Assembly (NCBI GenBank): GCA_913063325.1
Contig: CAJXYE010000006.1
Span: 48,952-112,951, forward strand
Reading direction: 5' to 3'
Length of the DNA stretch: 64,000 bases
DNA from: an uncultured Colwellia sp.
GTDB taxonomy: Bacteria; Pseudomonadota; Gammaproteobacteria; Enterobacterales; Alteromonadaceae
The stretch's first letter is position 1. Each line of letters begins with the position of its first letter. The notes under the pieces were generated by a model that did no database searches, was not told the origin of the DNA, and saw only the letters and a list, made by a program, of their open reading frames with translations. Shown piece after piece: positions 63,992 through 64,000 of the stretch. Both the position numbers and the translations under genes were made by a program.

Positions 63992-64000
63992 ATGAAAATA
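63992..64000 (+). CDS. Start of a gene cut by the window end
   Basis: ATGAAAATA (MKI) follows GGAG at seven-base spacing (63982-63985). Only three codons are present, so nothing can be said about the product. Its leader is the hairpin above and, further upstream, the 118-bp repeat array. Confidence 0.55.

Overview
The window is a 64 kb stretch of A+T-rich chromosome from a marine gammaproteobacterium of the order Alteromonadales, most like Colwellia or a close relative. I infer this from the low G+C, the Shewanella/Colwellia-like proteins, and gene sets such as nudF-yqiB-cpdA-yqiA-parE with parC nearby, prfB-lysS and glnE. It is mostly core chromosome, compact, with short gene-free gaps. I see no prophage, plasmid functions, CRISPR array, complete IS, rRNA or tRNA.

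Layout. 1-6.9 kb: end of a lipoprotein gene, glnE, a TcpQ-like protein, an LpxL-type lipid A acyltransferase and a divergent LpcC-like glycosyltransferase (cell envelope). 7-13.3 kb: tolC, then divergently nudF-yqiB-cpdA-yqiA-parE. 13.3-17.4 kb: a DUF3302-like/HlyD pair and an arsenate-detoxification pair, GAPDH plus ArsJ. 17.4-23.6 kb: a MITE-like element, two tandem GGDEF proteins and parC. 23.7-31.9 kb: a CadC-type winged-helix/PD40 membrane regulator divergent from a TonB-dependent receptor, a PPP-type phosphatase and yebC. 32-34 kb: a compact DUF4177-yidD-TM2-DUF2235 operon. 34-39 kb: a symporter fused to a solute-binding domain, and an AaeA/AaeB-like efflux pair. 39-46 kb: an aa3/caa3-type cytochrome oxidase operon (ctaC with two extra cytochrome c domains, ctaD, two subunit III genes, subunit IV, ctaB, SCO). 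46-51.8 kb: a small membrane protein, a decayed hybrid histidine kinase beside a PAS protein, a NorE/NorF-like pair and an outer-membrane barrel. 52-62.5 kb: prfB (programmed frameshift), lysS, an NSS transporter, an RluA-family pseudouridine synthase, an M16 peptidase and gshA. 62.5-64 kb: about 1.5 kb without an ORF of useful size, holding a MITE-like element, a leftward terminator and an array of 118-bp tandem repeats, and ending in the start of a gene whose Shine-Dalgarno lies inside a hairpin.

The most interesting signals concern gene 3' ends. First, three unrelated genes (PPP phosphatase, prfB, NSS transporter) are each followed within 22-50 bp by a second copy of their own last 16-41 codons plus stop. 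In two of them the copy differs almost only at synonymous sites, so it descends from a diverged functional allele rather than from a simple slippage duplication. Second, several short inverted-repeat elements start 0-12 bp from a stop codon, and two of them supply the stop codon itself (arsJ, symporter). Third, the right end of the window is a non-coding array with its own leftward terminator. These are direct sequence observations; their mechanisms are inference.
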